64,000 bases of DNA, from positions 2,046,001 to 2,110,000 of the forward strand of contig NZ_FNKP01000002.1 in the NCBI RefSeq assembly GCF_900099835.1, in the 5' to 3' direction. Position 1 is the stretch's first letter; each line of letters starts with the position of its first letter. The translations under genes were made by a program, and so were the position numbers. Shown one piece after another: positions 52,905-62,677 of this stretch. The notes beneath the pieces are model-generated. The model saw nothing but the letters and a program-made list of their open reading frames with translations, ran no database searches and was not told the DNA's origin. The DNA is from Paraburkholderia fungorum (GTDB lineage Bacteria; Pseudomonadota; Gammaproteobacteria; Burkholderiales; Burkholderiaceae).

Positions 52905-53210
52905 ATGAAACGCAATCTCTTAGCTGGCCTGGCTCTTTCGCTGATCATCAGCGCACCGGCATTTGCACAAGGTGGCGGCGGAATTGGCCGTGCAGGTACT
53001 TACGAAACGGCGCCTACGCCGAGCACGACCGTGAAGACTCGCGCTGAAGTCAAAGCCGAAATCGTCGAAGCGTATCGCGACGGCTCGCTGCCTTCGCTGA
53101 ATCGCACGTCGTACCCGAACAAAGGCCTGATCGGTCAAACGCAGGCTGCACGAATTGCTTTGCAGGAAGGCAATAGCGGCGACGTCACGCGCGTCGCCAA
53201 CGGTCAATAA
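52905..53210 (+). CDS. DUF4148-domain exported protein
   Basis: 101 residues. Signal peptide about 1-22 (cleavage near 'APAFAQ'), Gly-rich linker, then the DUF4148 core 'TRAEVKAEIVEAYRDGSLPS' and 'RTSYPNKGLIG'. CAGGAGTG precedes the ATG. The family is abundant in Burkholderiaceae, small periplasmic proteins of unknown function. A 24-codon frame with its own strong ribosome site follows 93 bp downstream. Confidence 0.85.
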   Translation: MKRNLLAGLALSLIISAPAFAQGGGGIGRAGTYETAPTPSTTVKTRAEVKAEIVEAYRDGSLPSLNRTSYPNKGLIGQTQAARIALQEGNSGDVTRVANGQ

Positions 53211-53303
53211 AATGCAGTCAAGCGACGACGCCACAATGATTCGGTTTCCAAAAGAAATAATCATTGCGGCGCCATTCATGCACTCTTCAAAAAGGAGCAC
53301 ATC

Positions 53304-53378
53304 ATGACGCCATCCGAACTGGATGACTGGGATAGCGATATCCCGGTATGGACGCCGTACCGCGCACCGCAACATTGA
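53304..53378 (+). CDS. Probable mini-protein, 24 residues
   Basis: AAAAAGGAG lies 6-7 bases before this ATG. The 24-residue product is acidic and aromatic (three Trp/Tyr-containing blocks: 'DDWDSDIP', 'VWTPYRAP') and ends in His. A 12-bp stem hairpin follows 30 bases later, so it is placed like a real last gene of the DUF4148 transcript. No homologue known to me; it is below the size usually called. Confidence 0.5.
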   Translation: MTPSELDDWDSDIPVWTPYRAPQH

Positions 53379-53408
53379 GCGCGAAATTCGGCAGGTGTTG
53401 TTGTACCT

Positions 53409-53445
53409 ATGTGCCCGCAGGGTTTTTGCTGCGGGCACATTTGCT
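53409..53445 (+). terminator. Strong hairpin terminator after the DUF4148/mini-protein unit
   Basis: ATGTGCCCGCAG (53409-53420) pairs perfectly with CTGCGGGCACAT (53429-53440); loop GGTTTTTG; short TTTGC tail. Also suitable for the convergent permease gene on the minus strand. Confidence 0.75.
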
Positions 53446-53471
53446 ATCAAGAAGCCGTGATGACTCGCCGC

Positions 53472-54548
53472 TCAACGTTTCGGCACGCCTTCGCGCCAAT
53501 CGCTCCAATGAGTTGTAATGTCCTGCACCAGCGGATTGCCGGTGCGGAACAGGTTTTCGATCGCGATCGTGAAGCCGCCTTGCGCGGCATAGTTGAGCAG
53601 ATTGTCCGAGCTGGTCTGTCCATCGTAGGGGCGGTCGAAATCGGAACCGGCCCGCAGCACCGCAACGCGATTCAAATCGACCTTATGCACCGACGCCGCG
53701 CGTTTTAGCGCCTCGTAGGTTGCGTTATCTTCCTGCTGCGTCGTGCAATAAACGCCTTTTCCGTCGGTCAGAATTTTTGTCCAGTCGCGTGCTCGCTGAC
53801 CCAGCAAGGTGCCCGACCACCACGTATCGCCAGCCAGCGTGTCGCATTGAATCACCGTTGGTGGACGATTGGCCGGCGCATAAGAGTATTTTGCCCGCGC
53901 GGCCTGCGCCTGCGCGTCATCGGATAATGTCACGCTGTGAGACAACGCAAATGCGGTATTGGCCAGACGCGTATTCAACTGGAACACTTCGGTGCGATAG
54001 TCGAGTGGCGGCTTGTCCGTAGGGCTCGTCGTGTTGATGCCCAGATAGCCTGTATTCCAGTTCGACGGAATCTCGCGTCCATCTATTTCCCACTGAATCC
54101 CGAAGTCGACCAGATAGTTCGCCCACGCGGCTGACCCCACCGTGCCCTGCTGCGGATCGATCCCAGCGATGCCCGCCACCATGAAGTACGTATGCCGTAA
54201 ATCGAACACCGGCGAAAACGTCAGCGCCATGATCGAGGCAGCGGCGTTGGTATGGCCCATGCCGGTGGTCATCACGCAGACTTCCTGCTTGTTGCAGTGG
54301 ACGGTCGGATAATCCGGCGACAGTCCGTCCACGGTGATTTCGCGCCATGGCCCGAGGCGGTCGAGCCACACTTGTCCTTCCGGGCCGAACATCGAAATAA
54401 TCATTACCTTGACGGGCTGCCCATGCGAATCGCCGTTGCCGCGCGAGAAACCGTCGTTGTCGTCGGCACTGGCCGGTCCTGAAGAAAAAGCCGCGCAAGC
54501 CGCGAGCGCTGTGGCGCAGAAAACACCGAGTGAGCGAGTCAGCATCAT
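53472..54548 (-). CDS. Purine nucleoside permease (NUP family)
   Basis: 358 residues from ATG 54548 (GAGGAAG upstream). N-terminal signal peptide about 1-26 ('ASA' site), mature part begins with an Asp/Gly-rich linker and then the NUP domain: 'VKVMIISMFGPEGQVWLDRL' (shortened), 'VMTTGMGHTNAAASIMAL', 'VAGIAGIDPQQGTVGSAAWA'. The fold is that of nucleoside phosphorylases, but this one is exported. Fungal relatives are linked to nucleoside uptake; in bacteria the role is unclear. Confidence 0.85.
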   Translation of the reverse strand: MMLTRSLGVFCATALAACAAFSSGPASADDNDGFSRGNGDSHGQPVKVMIISMFGPEGQVWLDRLGPWREITVDGLSPDYPTVHCNKQEVCVMTTGMGHTNAAASIMALTFSPVFDLRHTYFMVAGIAGIDPQQGTVGSAAWANYLVDFGIQWEIDGREIPSNWNTGYLGINTTSPTDKPPLDYRTEVFQLNTRLANTAFALSHSVTLSDDAQAQAARAKYSYAPANRPPTVIQCDTLAGDTWWSGTLLGQRARDWTKILTDGKGVYCTTQQEDNATYEALKRAASVHKVDLNRVAVLRAGSDFDRPYDGQTSSDNLLNYAAQGGFTIAIENLFRTGNPLVQDITTHWSDWREGVPKR

Positions 54549-54722
54549 GATCTTCCTCTTTGCTTGTGATGCAGGTTGGGAAAGAGTGCTGCTTTCAAAC
54601 CGAAAGAAGTATAGGTGCGAAGAAATTATTTGCCACGCCGTTGCGCACCATTTCCCGTTTTGCATGCGAATCTCGCCGCTCCGTTAATCAACCGGCTCAC
54701 GACGCGATTCACAGCGTTTCCC

Positions 54723-54728
54723 TATAAT
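54723..54728 (+). promoter_or_regulatory. Candidate -10 box (TATAAT) of the aldo/keto reductase gene
   Basis: A consensus hexamer 54 bases before the ATG at 54782. No good -35 hexamer at the right distance. Confidence 0.4.
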
Positions 54729-54781
54729 CGACAATCCGCAGTACGCACCGCCTTTGTGCAGTTCTCAACAGGAGCACCACG

Positions 54782-55762
54782 ATGGACTATGTGAAACTCG
54801 GCCGCACTGGCCTCGACGTATCGCGTCTTTGTCTCGGTTGCATGAGCTACGGCGTGCCCGCGCGCGGCACGCATCCCTGGTCGCTCGACGACGAAGCCTC
54901 GCGTCCCTTCATCAAGCAGGCGCTCGATCATGGCATCAATTTTTTCGACACTGCCAATGTCTATTCGGACGGCACCAGTGAAGAGATTGTCGGCCGCGCG
55001 TTGAAGGACTTTGCGAAGCGCGATGAGATCGTGCTGGCCACCAAAGTGCATGGCCGCATGCATGCTGGACCGAACGGCGCGGGGCTGTCGCGCAAGGCGA
55101 TCCTGTCGGAAATCGATCAGAGCCTGAAGCGTCTCGGTACGGATTATGTCGACCTGTACCAGATCCATCGCTGGGATTACACCACGCCGATCGAAGAGAC
55201 CATGGAGGCGCTGCACGATGTCGTGCGGGCCGGCAAGGCCCGTTATATCGGTGCGTCGTCGATGTATGCATGGCAGTTCTCCAAAGCGCTGCACGTCGCC
55301 GAGCGCAACGGCTGGACGCGCTTCGTGACGATGCAGAACTATGTGAACCTGCTATATCGCGAGGAAGAGCGTGAGATGCTGCCGCTGTGCGAAAGCGAAG
55401 GTATCGGCGTGATTCCGTGGAGTCCGCTTGCTCGCGGACGTTTGACGCGCGACTGGAACACCGAAAGCGCGCGTTCCGAAACCGACGAATTCGGCCGCAC
55501 GCTTTACGCCCATACCGAGGACGCGGATCGTCAGATTGTTGAACGGGTCAGCGAGATCGCGAAGGAGCGTAGCGTGCCGCGTGCGCAGGTCGCACTAGCG
55601 TGGGTATTGCAAAAGAAGCCGATTACGTCGCCCATTGTCGGCGCGACCAAATTGCATCATCTGGACGATGCAGTGGCCGCGCTTTCGTTGAAGCTGAGCG
55701 ATGAAGAAATCCGCAAGCTGGAAGAACTCTACGTGCCGCATGCGGTGACCGGCTTTAAATAA
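54782..55762 (+). CDS. Aldo/keto reductase
   Basis: 326 residues, TIM barrel. Catalytic set: Asp and Tyr in 'FFDTANVYSDGTSEE', Lys in 'VLATKVHGRM', His in 'LYQIHRWD'. NADP-binding tail 'PIVGATKLHHLDDAVAA'. CAGGAG lies 8 bases before the ATG. It is of the AKR type related to YajO (E. coli). Reduces aldehydes or ketones with NADPH; the natural substrate is unknown. Confidence 0.9.
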   Translation: MDYVKLGRTGLDVSRLCLGCMSYGVPARGTHPWSLDDEASRPFIKQALDHGINFFDTANVYSDGTSEEIVGRALKDFAKRDEIVLATKVHGRMHAGPNGAGLSRKAILSEIDQSLKRLGTDYVDLYQIHRWDYTTPIEETMEALHDVVRAGKARYIGASSMYAWQFSKALHVAERNGWTRFVTMQNYVNLLYREEEREMLPLCESEGIGVIPWSPLARGRLTRDWNTESARSETDEFGRTLYAHTEDADRQIVERVSEIAKERSVPRAQVALAWVLQKKPITSPIVGATKLHHLDDAVAALSLKLSDEEIRKLEELYVPHAVTGFK

Positions 55763-55785
55763 CCGGCCGCGCCAGATTGAATGAA

Positions 55786-55825
55786 CGACGCTGAGCGGGA
55801 GCCACTTCGGAATCCGCCAGCGTCG
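55786..55825. terminator. Long hairpin between convergent genes
   Basis: CGACGCTG (55786-55793) pairs with CAGCGTCG (55818-55825), continued by GCGG/CCGC inside. No long T-run; probable bidirectional terminator for the aldo/keto reductase and the CDF gene. Confidence 0.65.
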
Positions 55826-55831
55826 ACCAAT

Positions 55832-56737
55832 TCAAACGCGCGGCACATCGGGCTCGAAAAACACCCACCGCACCTGCGGAAACGTAGCCTGCAAATCCGC
55901 TTCGATCACATTGATCGCATCAATCATCGCGCGGCCGCTCGCGTAGTCGATCATCTCCGCCTGAACCGCCACCACCACGTGACGCCCCCACTGCAGCGTA
56001 ATCATATTGATGATGCCGCGAATCTCCGTGCGTGCGCGCAAATGCGCTTCAATCGCGCTGCGCACTTCCGGGCTTGCCGATTCGCCGACGATCATCGACT
56101 TCACTTCTCGCGCCACCAGCCACGCAATCAACATCAGCAGAAGACCGACGCCGATCGAACCCAGCGCGTCATACACGGAATTGCCGGTGATCATCGTGAG
56201 CAGCACCGCGACGAACGCAATCGCGAGGCCCGCCAGTGCGGCGATATCTTCGCCCGCCACGACCAGCAGTTCCGACTCGCGCGTTTCGCGAAACCAGCGC
56301 CACATGCTTTTATCCGGATGCGTCTTGCGGATTTCCTTGATGGCGCCCCACAGCGACAACGCCTCGAGCACCACCGAAACGCCCAGCACCGCTAACGCCA
56401 CATACGCATACTGCAACGGCTCGCGAGCGAATAGCCGATGCACGCCCTCATACACTGAAAACGCGCCGCCGACAAAGAACAGCAACAACGCAACCAGCAG
56501 CGAATAGAAGTTGATTTCGCGCCCGCTGCCCATCGGATGCAGCGGACTCGCCGGCTTGCGCGCTTCACGCAGACCGAACAGCAGGAGCAGTTGATTACCG
56601 CAATCGGCGGTCGAGTGGATCGCCTCGGCGAACATCGAACCGGAGCCGGTGAATGCAGCCGCCGCGAACTTGCAGATGGCGATACCGAGGTTGGCGGCGA
56701 GCGCATAGAAAATGGCTTTCGGCGATTCTTCTTTCAT
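55832..56737 (-). CDS. Cation diffusion facilitator (CDF) metal exporter
   Basis: 301 residues, six membrane spans then a cytoplasmic domain (about 205-300). Span 2 holds the metal site HxxxD ('IHSTADCGNQ'), and span 5 has Asp in 'VYDALGSIGVG'. The group resembles ZT-DUSP/FieF-like exporters with a larger loop after span 3. Exports Zn2+, Mn2+, Fe2+ or similar by proton exchange; metal not predictable. No ribosome site is obvious at the ATG. Confidence 0.87.
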   Translation of the reverse strand: MKEESPKAIFYALAANLGIAICKFAAAAFTGSGSMFAEAIHSTADCGNQLLLLFGLREARKPASPLHPMGSGREINFYSLLVALLLFFVGGAFSVYEGVHRLFAREPLQYAYVALAVLGVSVVLEALSLWGAIKEIRKTHPDKSMWRWFRETRESELLVVAGEDIAALAGLAIAFVAVLLTMITGNSVYDALGSIGVGLLLMLIAWLVAREVKSMIVGESASPEVRSAIEAHLRARTEIRGIINMITLQWGRHVVVAVQAEMIDYASGRAMIDAINVIEADLQATFPQVRWVFFEPDVPRV

Positions 56738-56892
56738 CGTCGGGAGGGTGTCCGGGAGTTTGCAAAATGCTTTCGGTTAGCAGGAACCCGTATTATGGGC
56801 ACGCCGAACGCGATGCGTCCAACCCGGCCGTTGTACGCATCGCACGCATCTTCTTGCCCATAAGCTGAGCCGCGCCTCCCCGCGCACTTGCT

Positions 56893-59800
56893 TCAGGCTC
56901 GTTCGAGCACCGCCATCTCCCGCACGATCACCAGCAGCATCGACAGACTCGCGCCTCCCGTCGCGCGCAAATCGGCCAGCAAGCGCGCATAGCGTTCGAG
57001 TTGCGCGGCACGTTTTTCGCGCCACGCTTCGACCAGTGCATCGGGTGTCGAAGCATCGTCGGCATCGGCGAGGGCGCTCGTGGTCAGCGCGCGTTTCAGC
57101 CGCGCGAGTTCGGCCAACGCCGACGCGCGCGCCAGCATGTCCCAATGCGTGGGCGCGGGCAATGCGGCTGCGCGCTCGCTGATCCAGCTGTAATTCAGCA
57201 ATGTGCCAAGCTCGAAATACACGCCCGCGACGAGTTCGAGACTACGCCCGCAAGTCGATGCCACTTCGGCAATATCGAGCAATGCCGCCGATATCTCGCC
57301 GCTCGCGATCCGTACCGCGAGTTCGCTGTCTACGCCGGCATCGGCAAGCACACGTTGACGCTCGGACAACACCTCCAGATCGGCGGCCGGCAAAAGCGCG
57401 GGCCATTGCGGTGCAAGACGTTGCGCGGCATCGCGGCATCGCGCGAGCAGGCCCGCTACATCGTCGCCGACCGCGCCCGACTGCAATTGCCGCAGGAACC
57501 ACAGCGCCGAGCGCTCGACCAGCCGCGCGACTTCGACGAACATGCGCGCCTGCACATCGTCGGCGACGCGATTGTCGAGCGCGTCGATGCTGCGCCATAC
57601 GTCGTCGAGATCGAACACGTCGCGCGCCATGATGCAGGCGCGAACAATATCGCCCGGCTGCGCATCGGTTTCCTCCATCAGCCGATGCACGAACTCGCAA
57701 CCCACGCGATTCACCAGCGCATTCGTCAGGTGCGTCGCGAGAATTTCGCGGCGCAACGGGTGACGTTGCATCGGCTCACTGAAACGCTGCCGCAGCGGCT
57801 TCGGGAAGTACTCGACCAGCGTGTCGCTAACGAGCGGGTCTTCCGGCATCGACGAGTCGAGCAGCGCGTCGTACAGCCACATCTTGCTGTACGCGAGCAG
57901 CACCGCGCGTTCGGGCGTCGTCAGGCCTTGCTTTGCCGCCTGACGTTCGGCGACTTCGTCATCGGTCGGCAGGAATTCGATCACACGATTCAGGCGTCCC
58001 GCGCGTTCGAGATAGCGCATCAGCCGCGCTTCGGCATCGAGCAATTCGACACCATAGCGGCCCGCAATCGACAGCGCCTGAGTCTGGTAGTAGTTGTCCT
58101 GCAACACGAGCAGCCCGACTTCGTCGGTCATTTCGGCGAGCAGTACATTGCGCTGTTTCCCGGTCATTTCTCCATCGGCGACGACCAGCCCGAGCAGAAT
58201 CTTGATGTTCACTTCGTGGTCCGAGCAATCGACGCCCGCGGAGTTATCGATTGCATCGGTATTGATGCGGCCGCCGCGCTGCGCGAATTCAATGCGCCCG
58301 TGTTGCGTCAAACCGAGATTGCCGCCTTCGGCCACCACCTTGCAGCGCAGATCGGCGCCATTGACACGGATCGCATCGTTCGCTCGGTCGCCGACTTGCA
58401 GATGCGTCTCGCGGCTCGCTTTCACATAAGTACCGATGCCGCCGTTATAGAGCAGATCGACCGGCGCCTGCAAAATCGCACGCATCAACTCCGCCGGCGC
58501 GAGCGCAGGTGTGCCGATGCCGAGCACGGCCTGCACCGCGGGCGATAACGGAATCGTCTTTGCGCTGCGCGGAAACACGCCGCCGCCCGCCGAGATCAGC
58601 GACGGATCGTAATCGGCCCAACTCGATCGATCGAGATTGAAAAGCCGCGCACGCTCGGCAAGGCTCACTGCAGGATCGGGATTCGGATCGAGAAAAATAT
58701 GCCGGTGATCAAACGCGGCCACGAGTTTGATATGCGGCGACAACAGCATGCCGTTGCCGAATACGTCGCCCGACATATCGCCCACGCCGACCACGGTGAA
58801 GTCCATCGTCTGCGTGTCGACGCTCATTTCGCGAAAGTGCCGCTTGACCGATTCCCACGCGCCGCGCGCGGTAATCGCCATTTTCTTGTGGTCGTAACCG
58901 ACCGAGCCGCCCGACGCAAACGCATCGTCGAGCCAGAAACCGTATTCCTGCGAAATCGCGTTCGCGTAGTCGGAGAAGGTGGCCGTGCCTTTGTCGGCGG
59001 CGACCACGAGGTAGGGATCGTCGGGATCATGCCGCACCACGTCGGGCGGCGGCACGACGGTCGTGCCCGCGAGGTTGTCGGTCAGATCGAGCAGTCCGCG
59101 CAGGAACGTCTGATAGCACGCGACGCCTTCGCGCATCCACGCATCGCGCTCGCTTTGCGGCGGCGGATTCTTCACGACGAAGCCGCCCTTCGAGCCGACC
59201 GGCACGATCACCACGTTCTTCACCATCTGCGCTTTCATCAGGCCGAGCACTTCCGTGCGGAAATCTTCGCGCCGGTCCGACCAGCGCAATCCGCCACGCG
59301 CGACACGTCCGCCGCGCAGATGCACGCCCTCGACGCGCGGTGAATACACCCATATCTCGAACATCGGTTTGGGTTCGGGCAAACCGGGCACTTGCGACGG
59401 ATCGAACTTGAACGACAGATACGGCTTCGGATGACCCTCTGCATCGTAGCGATAGTAATTCGTGCGCTTGGTCGCCTTGATGACGCCGAGGAACTGCCGC
59501 AGGATGCGGTCCTCGTCGAGATTGGGCACCTGATCGAGTGCGCTGTCGATCGTATGCAGCCAGCCGTCCACGCGTGCCTCGCGTGTGTCGCCGAACACCG
59601 GATCGAAGCGTGCGATAAACAGTTCGACCAGCATCCGCGCAATTGCCGGGTTGCCGGTCACCGCACGCTCGATATACGCATCGCTGAAGGTCGATCCGAC
59701 CTGCCGCAAATACTTCGCATACGCGCGCAGGATCGTCACCTCGCGCGCATTCAGTTGCGCGCGCAAGACGAGGCGGTTGAAATCGTCGCTTTCAATTGCG

Positions 59801-61731
59801 CCGGTCCACACCTGCTCGAACGCTTCCTCGAACAGATCCTTGACGCGCTCTATGTCGAACTCTGCATCGTCCGCGAGTTCGAGGCCGAAGTCGTGAATCC
59901 ACGCAGGCGTTGCATCCTGCGCTTCGATCAGATACGGCCGTTCTTCGTCGACCCGTACACCGAGATGTTCGAGCATCGGCAAACTGCGCGACAGCGCGAT
60001 CGGCGAACCCGTGCGATACACCTTGAAGCGGAACGCACGCGGTCCCGATTCGATCGGGCGATACAGGTTCATTGCGAGCCGCTCGCTGCCCTGCACGCGT
60101 TCGATCAATTCGATATCGCGCACCGCCGTGCGAGCCGGATAATCGTCGCGATATCCGGCGGGAAACGAGTCGCCATAAAGTTGCAGAAGCCGGTTGCCGT
60201 GTTCTTCGCCATACGAATCGAGCAACGCGTCAGCGAGATCGTCCTGCCAGCGGCGCGACACCTGCACGAGTCGCGCTTCGAGTTCGCGCGTATCGACATC
60301 GGGCATGCCGCCAGGCTTCGCATGCACGACGAAGTGGATGCGCGCGAGCGTCGATTCCGACAGCAGCGGCGTGAACTCGACGCTCTCTCCGTTGAACGCG
60401 TCGGCGAGAAGATTAGCGATACGTTGCCGCAGATCGGTGTTGTACTTGTCGCGCGGCACGAACACGAGACACGACACGAAGCGGTCGAAACGATCGCGCC
60501 GCACGAACAGGCGCGTGCGCTGATGCTCCTGCAAACGCAGCACCCCTAGCGCGATGTCGTAGAGCTGATCTTCGTCGGCCTGAAACAGTTCGTCTCGCGG
60601 ATAGGTTTCGAGCACGGTCACCAGCGATTTCGCCAGATGACCTTTTGGCAGGAAACCAGCCCGTCTCACGATATTTGCGCATTTGCGCCGCACGATCGGA
60701 ATTTCCGCCGCCGACACGAAATACGCGGTGGACGTATAGAGCCCGATGAAGCGCCGTTCGCCGGTCACCTTGCCGTCCGCGCCGGTCAGCTTGATGCCGA
60801 CGTAATCCAGATAGCCGGGCCGGTGCACGGTAGCCCGCGCGTTGGCCTTGGTGAGAAAGATCGGCGACGCGCTCGCGATCACCTGAGCCGCGGCGGGCGG
60901 CAACGCGGTGACCTCGGTTGCTCCGGTGGGACGCAACGCGTCGCGCAGAATGCCGAGCCCGGAGCCGGGCACCGCGCGCAATCCATAGCCGCCGTCGTGC
61001 TGCACGAGATCGTAGTCGCGCTGGCCGAGAAAGGTGAAATGATCGGCCACCATCCATTCGAGGAAGGCGCGTGCTTCCACGCCATCCGGCCCCGCTTCGG
61101 CGGCCTTCATGTTCCTGCTGGTCGCGCGCGCTAGTTCGACGATCTTCGGCCAGTCCTCCACTGCCGCGCGCACGTCGCCCAGCACCTTCGCGATGTCGTC
61201 GCGCAACGCGTCGAGCTTTGCGGCGTCGCCGCAACGATCCACTTCGAAATGAATAAACGATGTCAGATGCGAGCGCGTGTCGGCGGCATCTTCGGAGCCC
61301 TGACTGACGCGCTCGATACTGCCGTCCACACCGCGCCAGATGCGGAACACCGGATGCACGACCGAATGCAGCGCGAGTCCTTGACCGTTGACCGCCATCG
61401 ACACGGAATCGACCAGAAACGGCATGTCGTCGTTGACGATCTCGATCACCGTGTGATCGGAATGCCAGCCGTGCTGTTCGAGGATCGGGTTATACACGCG
61501 CAACCGTTGCGCGCCGGGCACGAAGCGCTGCGCGGTTTGCCAGTGCGCGAGCGCCGCGCCGTAAAGATCGGCGATGGAGCGGCTTTGCAGATCGTCGGCA
61601 TCGACGAAATCGTAGTAGTGCCGCAGAAAGGGCTCGACGACGTTGAAGGTCGGCTCGGGCAGCCGCCCGCGCGCAAATTCGACGACATCGTTCAGCAAGT
61701 GCGTGACCGCTTCTTCGTTCTTGGCTTGCAT
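56893..61731 (-). CDS. NAD-specific glutamate dehydrogenase, large (GDH-180/GdhB type)
   Basis: 1612 residues from ATG 61731 (GGAG 6 bases upstream), full length for the 180-kDa class. N-terminal regulatory region (about 1-700, ACT-like segments), catalytic domain about 720-1230 with 'GGLRWSDRREDFRTEVLGLM' (shortened block), 'GSKGGFVVK', 'GVGDMSGDVFGNGML' and 'NGGIGTYVKAS', then a C-terminal helical region. It converts glutamate to 2-oxoglutarate and ammonia with NAD+, feeding amino-acid carbon into the TCA cycle. Single-gene transcript. Confidence 0.96.
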   Translation of the reverse strand: MQAKNEEAVTHLLNDVVEFARGRLPEPTFNVVEPFLRHYYDFVDADDLQSRSIADLYGAALAHWQTAQRFVPGAQRLRVYNPILEQHGWHSDHTVIEIVNDDMPFLVDSVSMAVNGQGLALHSVVHPVFRIWRGVDGSIERVSQGSEDAADTRSHLTSFIHFEVDRCGDAAKLDALRDDIAKVLGDVRAAVEDWPKIVELARATSRNMKAAEAGPDGVEARAFLEWMVADHFTFLGQRDYDLVQHDGGYGLRAVPGSGLGILRDALRPTGATEVTALPPAAAQVIASASPIFLTKANARATVHRPGYLDYVGIKLTGADGKVTGERRFIGLYTSTAYFVSAAEIPIVRRKCANIVRRAGFLPKGHLAKSLVTVLETYPRDELFQADEDQLYDIALGVLRLQEHQRTRLFVRRDRFDRFVSCLVFVPRDKYNTDLRQRIANLLADAFNGESVEFTPLLSESTLARIHFVVHAKPGGMPDVDTRELEARLVQVSRRWQDDLADALLDSYGEEHGNRLLQLYGDSFPAGYRDDYPARTAVRDIELIERVQGSERLAMNLYRPIESGPRAFRFKVYRTGSPIALSRSLPMLEHLGVRVDEERPYLIEAQDATPAWIHDFGLELADDAEFDIERVKDLFEEAFEQVWTGAIESDDFNRLVLRAQLNAREVTILRAYAKYLRQVGSTFSDAYIERAVTGNPAIARMLVELFIARFDPVFGDTREARVDGWLHTIDSALDQVPNLDEDRILRQFLGVIKATKRTNYYRYDAEGHPKPYLSFKFDPSQVPGLPEPKPMFEIWVYSPRVEGVHLRGGRVARGGLRWSDRREDFRTEVLGLMKAQMVKNVVIVPVGSKGGFVVKNPPPQSERDAWMREGVACYQTFLRGLLDLTDNLAGTTVVPPPDVVRHDPDDPYLVVAADKGTATFSDYANAISQEYGFWLDDAFASGGSVGYDHKKMAITARGAWESVKRHFREMSVDTQTMDFTVVGVGDMSGDVFGNGMLLSPHIKLVAAFDHRHIFLDPNPDPAVSLAERARLFNLDRSSWADYDPSLISAGGGVFPRSAKTIPLSPAVQAVLGIGTPALAPAELMRAILQAPVDLLYNGGIGTYVKASRETHLQVGDRANDAIRVNGADLRCKVVAEGGNLGLTQHGRIEFAQRGGRINTDAIDNSAGVDCSDHEVNIKILLGLVVADGEMTGKQRNVLLAEMTDEVGLLVLQDNYYQTQALSIAGRYGVELLDAEARLMRYLERAGRLNRVIEFLPTDDEVAERQAAKQGLTTPERAVLLAYSKMWLYDALLDSSMPEDPLVSDTLVEYFPKPLRQRFSEPMQRHPLRREILATHLTNALVNRVGCEFVHRLMEETDAQPGDIVRACIMARDVFDLDDVWRSIDALDNRVADDVQARMFVEVARLVERSALWFLRQLQSGAVGDDVAGLLARCRDAAQRLAPQWPALLPAADLEVLSERQRVLADAGVDSELAVRIASGEISAALLDIAEVASTCGRSLELVAGVYFELGTLLNYSWISERAAALPAPTHWDMLARASALAELARLKRALTTSALADADDASTPDALVEAWREKRAAQLERYARLLADLRATGGASLSMLLVIVREMAVLERA

Positions 61732-61894
61732 GATCAACTCCACGGCGGGTGGCTATGGCGAGTACGGCCTGATTCGCATGCATCGTCTGAACGGGATTAT
61801 GCGCCTGCTGTCCGCCATGCGACCGCAGCACTCTGCCAGGTTATACCCGCTGAAGGTGGCCGTGCCGTGACCGCGTGACGACCGGCCGAGCCGC

Positions 61895-62677
61895 CTAGCT
61901 CACGTGTCCGGGCGCAGCTTTCGTCGGCGCGTCGGAGAGCCATGCGTGGAGTTGCTCAGCGGTCCACGCCGGGTCGTCGTGCGGCAGGTCGTGACCGGCC
62001 CACGGATGCTCGCGATGCCGGGCGCTCCACGCCGCTGCGAGTTTCGCCGAGCACGTCGGATCGACCAGATTGTCTGCGCGGGAAGAGAGAATCAGCAGCG
62101 GGCACGACGGTTGCGACGAAGCCGCCGCAAAGCGCGCGGCGGCCCACAGTTGCCGCCATGCATTGCCACGGCTCACGGGCGCGCTGCGGCGGATTTCGCA
62201 CCACGTGTCGAGATCGGCGTTTAGCGCACCGGTTTCATTGCACGTCAGACGATGAATCTCACGCTCCGCGCGCGGCGCGTCGCGCCAGTGGGCCGCGACA
62301 TCGACGAGGCCCGGCCACGCCGACGGGCGCAGCCGTTCCTGCATACGGCTGAAAGGCCGCATGCTGGTGTTGATCAACACCAGCCGTTCGATCTCGCCGG
62401 GGAAGCGTTGCGCCCAGTCGGTCGCGACCATGCCGCCGAGCGACATCGCCAGCACGCAATATGGGCCGGGTACGTCCATTTGCAGCGCAGCATCGCGGAC
62501 AAAATCGACCATCCCCGCTACGTTGGACGGCGCGCGCAAGTGTGCGAATTCGCCATTGCCGGGAAGGTCGAGCAGCAGCAACCGGTCATTGCCGACCGCT
62601 TCACGCAACACCTCAGGCAGGCGTCCCCAATGACGCGTTTCGCGCGTCAGTCCGCGCAGCAGAATCCACGTGCTCAT
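61895..62677 (-). CDS. Alpha/beta hydrolase
   Basis: 260 residues from ATG 62677, which overlaps the peptidase stop (ATGA). 'LLRGLTRETRHWG' at the oxyanion strand, nucleophile elbow 'AMSLGGMVATDWA' (Ser about 94), Asp in 'LSSRADNLVD' and His in 'WAGHDLPHDD'. Serine hydrolase of the esterase/thioesterase type; substrate unknown. Translationally coupled to the M14-type carboxypeptidase gene upstream. Confidence 0.88.
   Translation of the reverse strand: MSTWILLRGLTRETRHWGRLPEVLREAVGNDRLLLLDLPGNGEFAHLRAPSNVAGMVDFVRDAALQMDVPGPYCVLAMSLGGMVATDWAQRFPGEIERLVLINTSMRPFSRMQERLRPSAWPGLVDVAAHWRDAPRAEREIHRLTCNETGALNADLDTWCEIRRSAPVSRGNAWRQLWAAARFAAASSQPSCPLLILSSRADNLVDPTCSAKLAAAWSARHREHPWAGHDLPHDDPAWTAEQLHAWLSDAPTKAAPGHVS

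Noticed and set aside
57001..58548. 515-codon frame opposite the glutamate dehydrogenase gene
   Set aside because: Antisense shadow; no recognisable domain, and composition is that of reverse-read codons.
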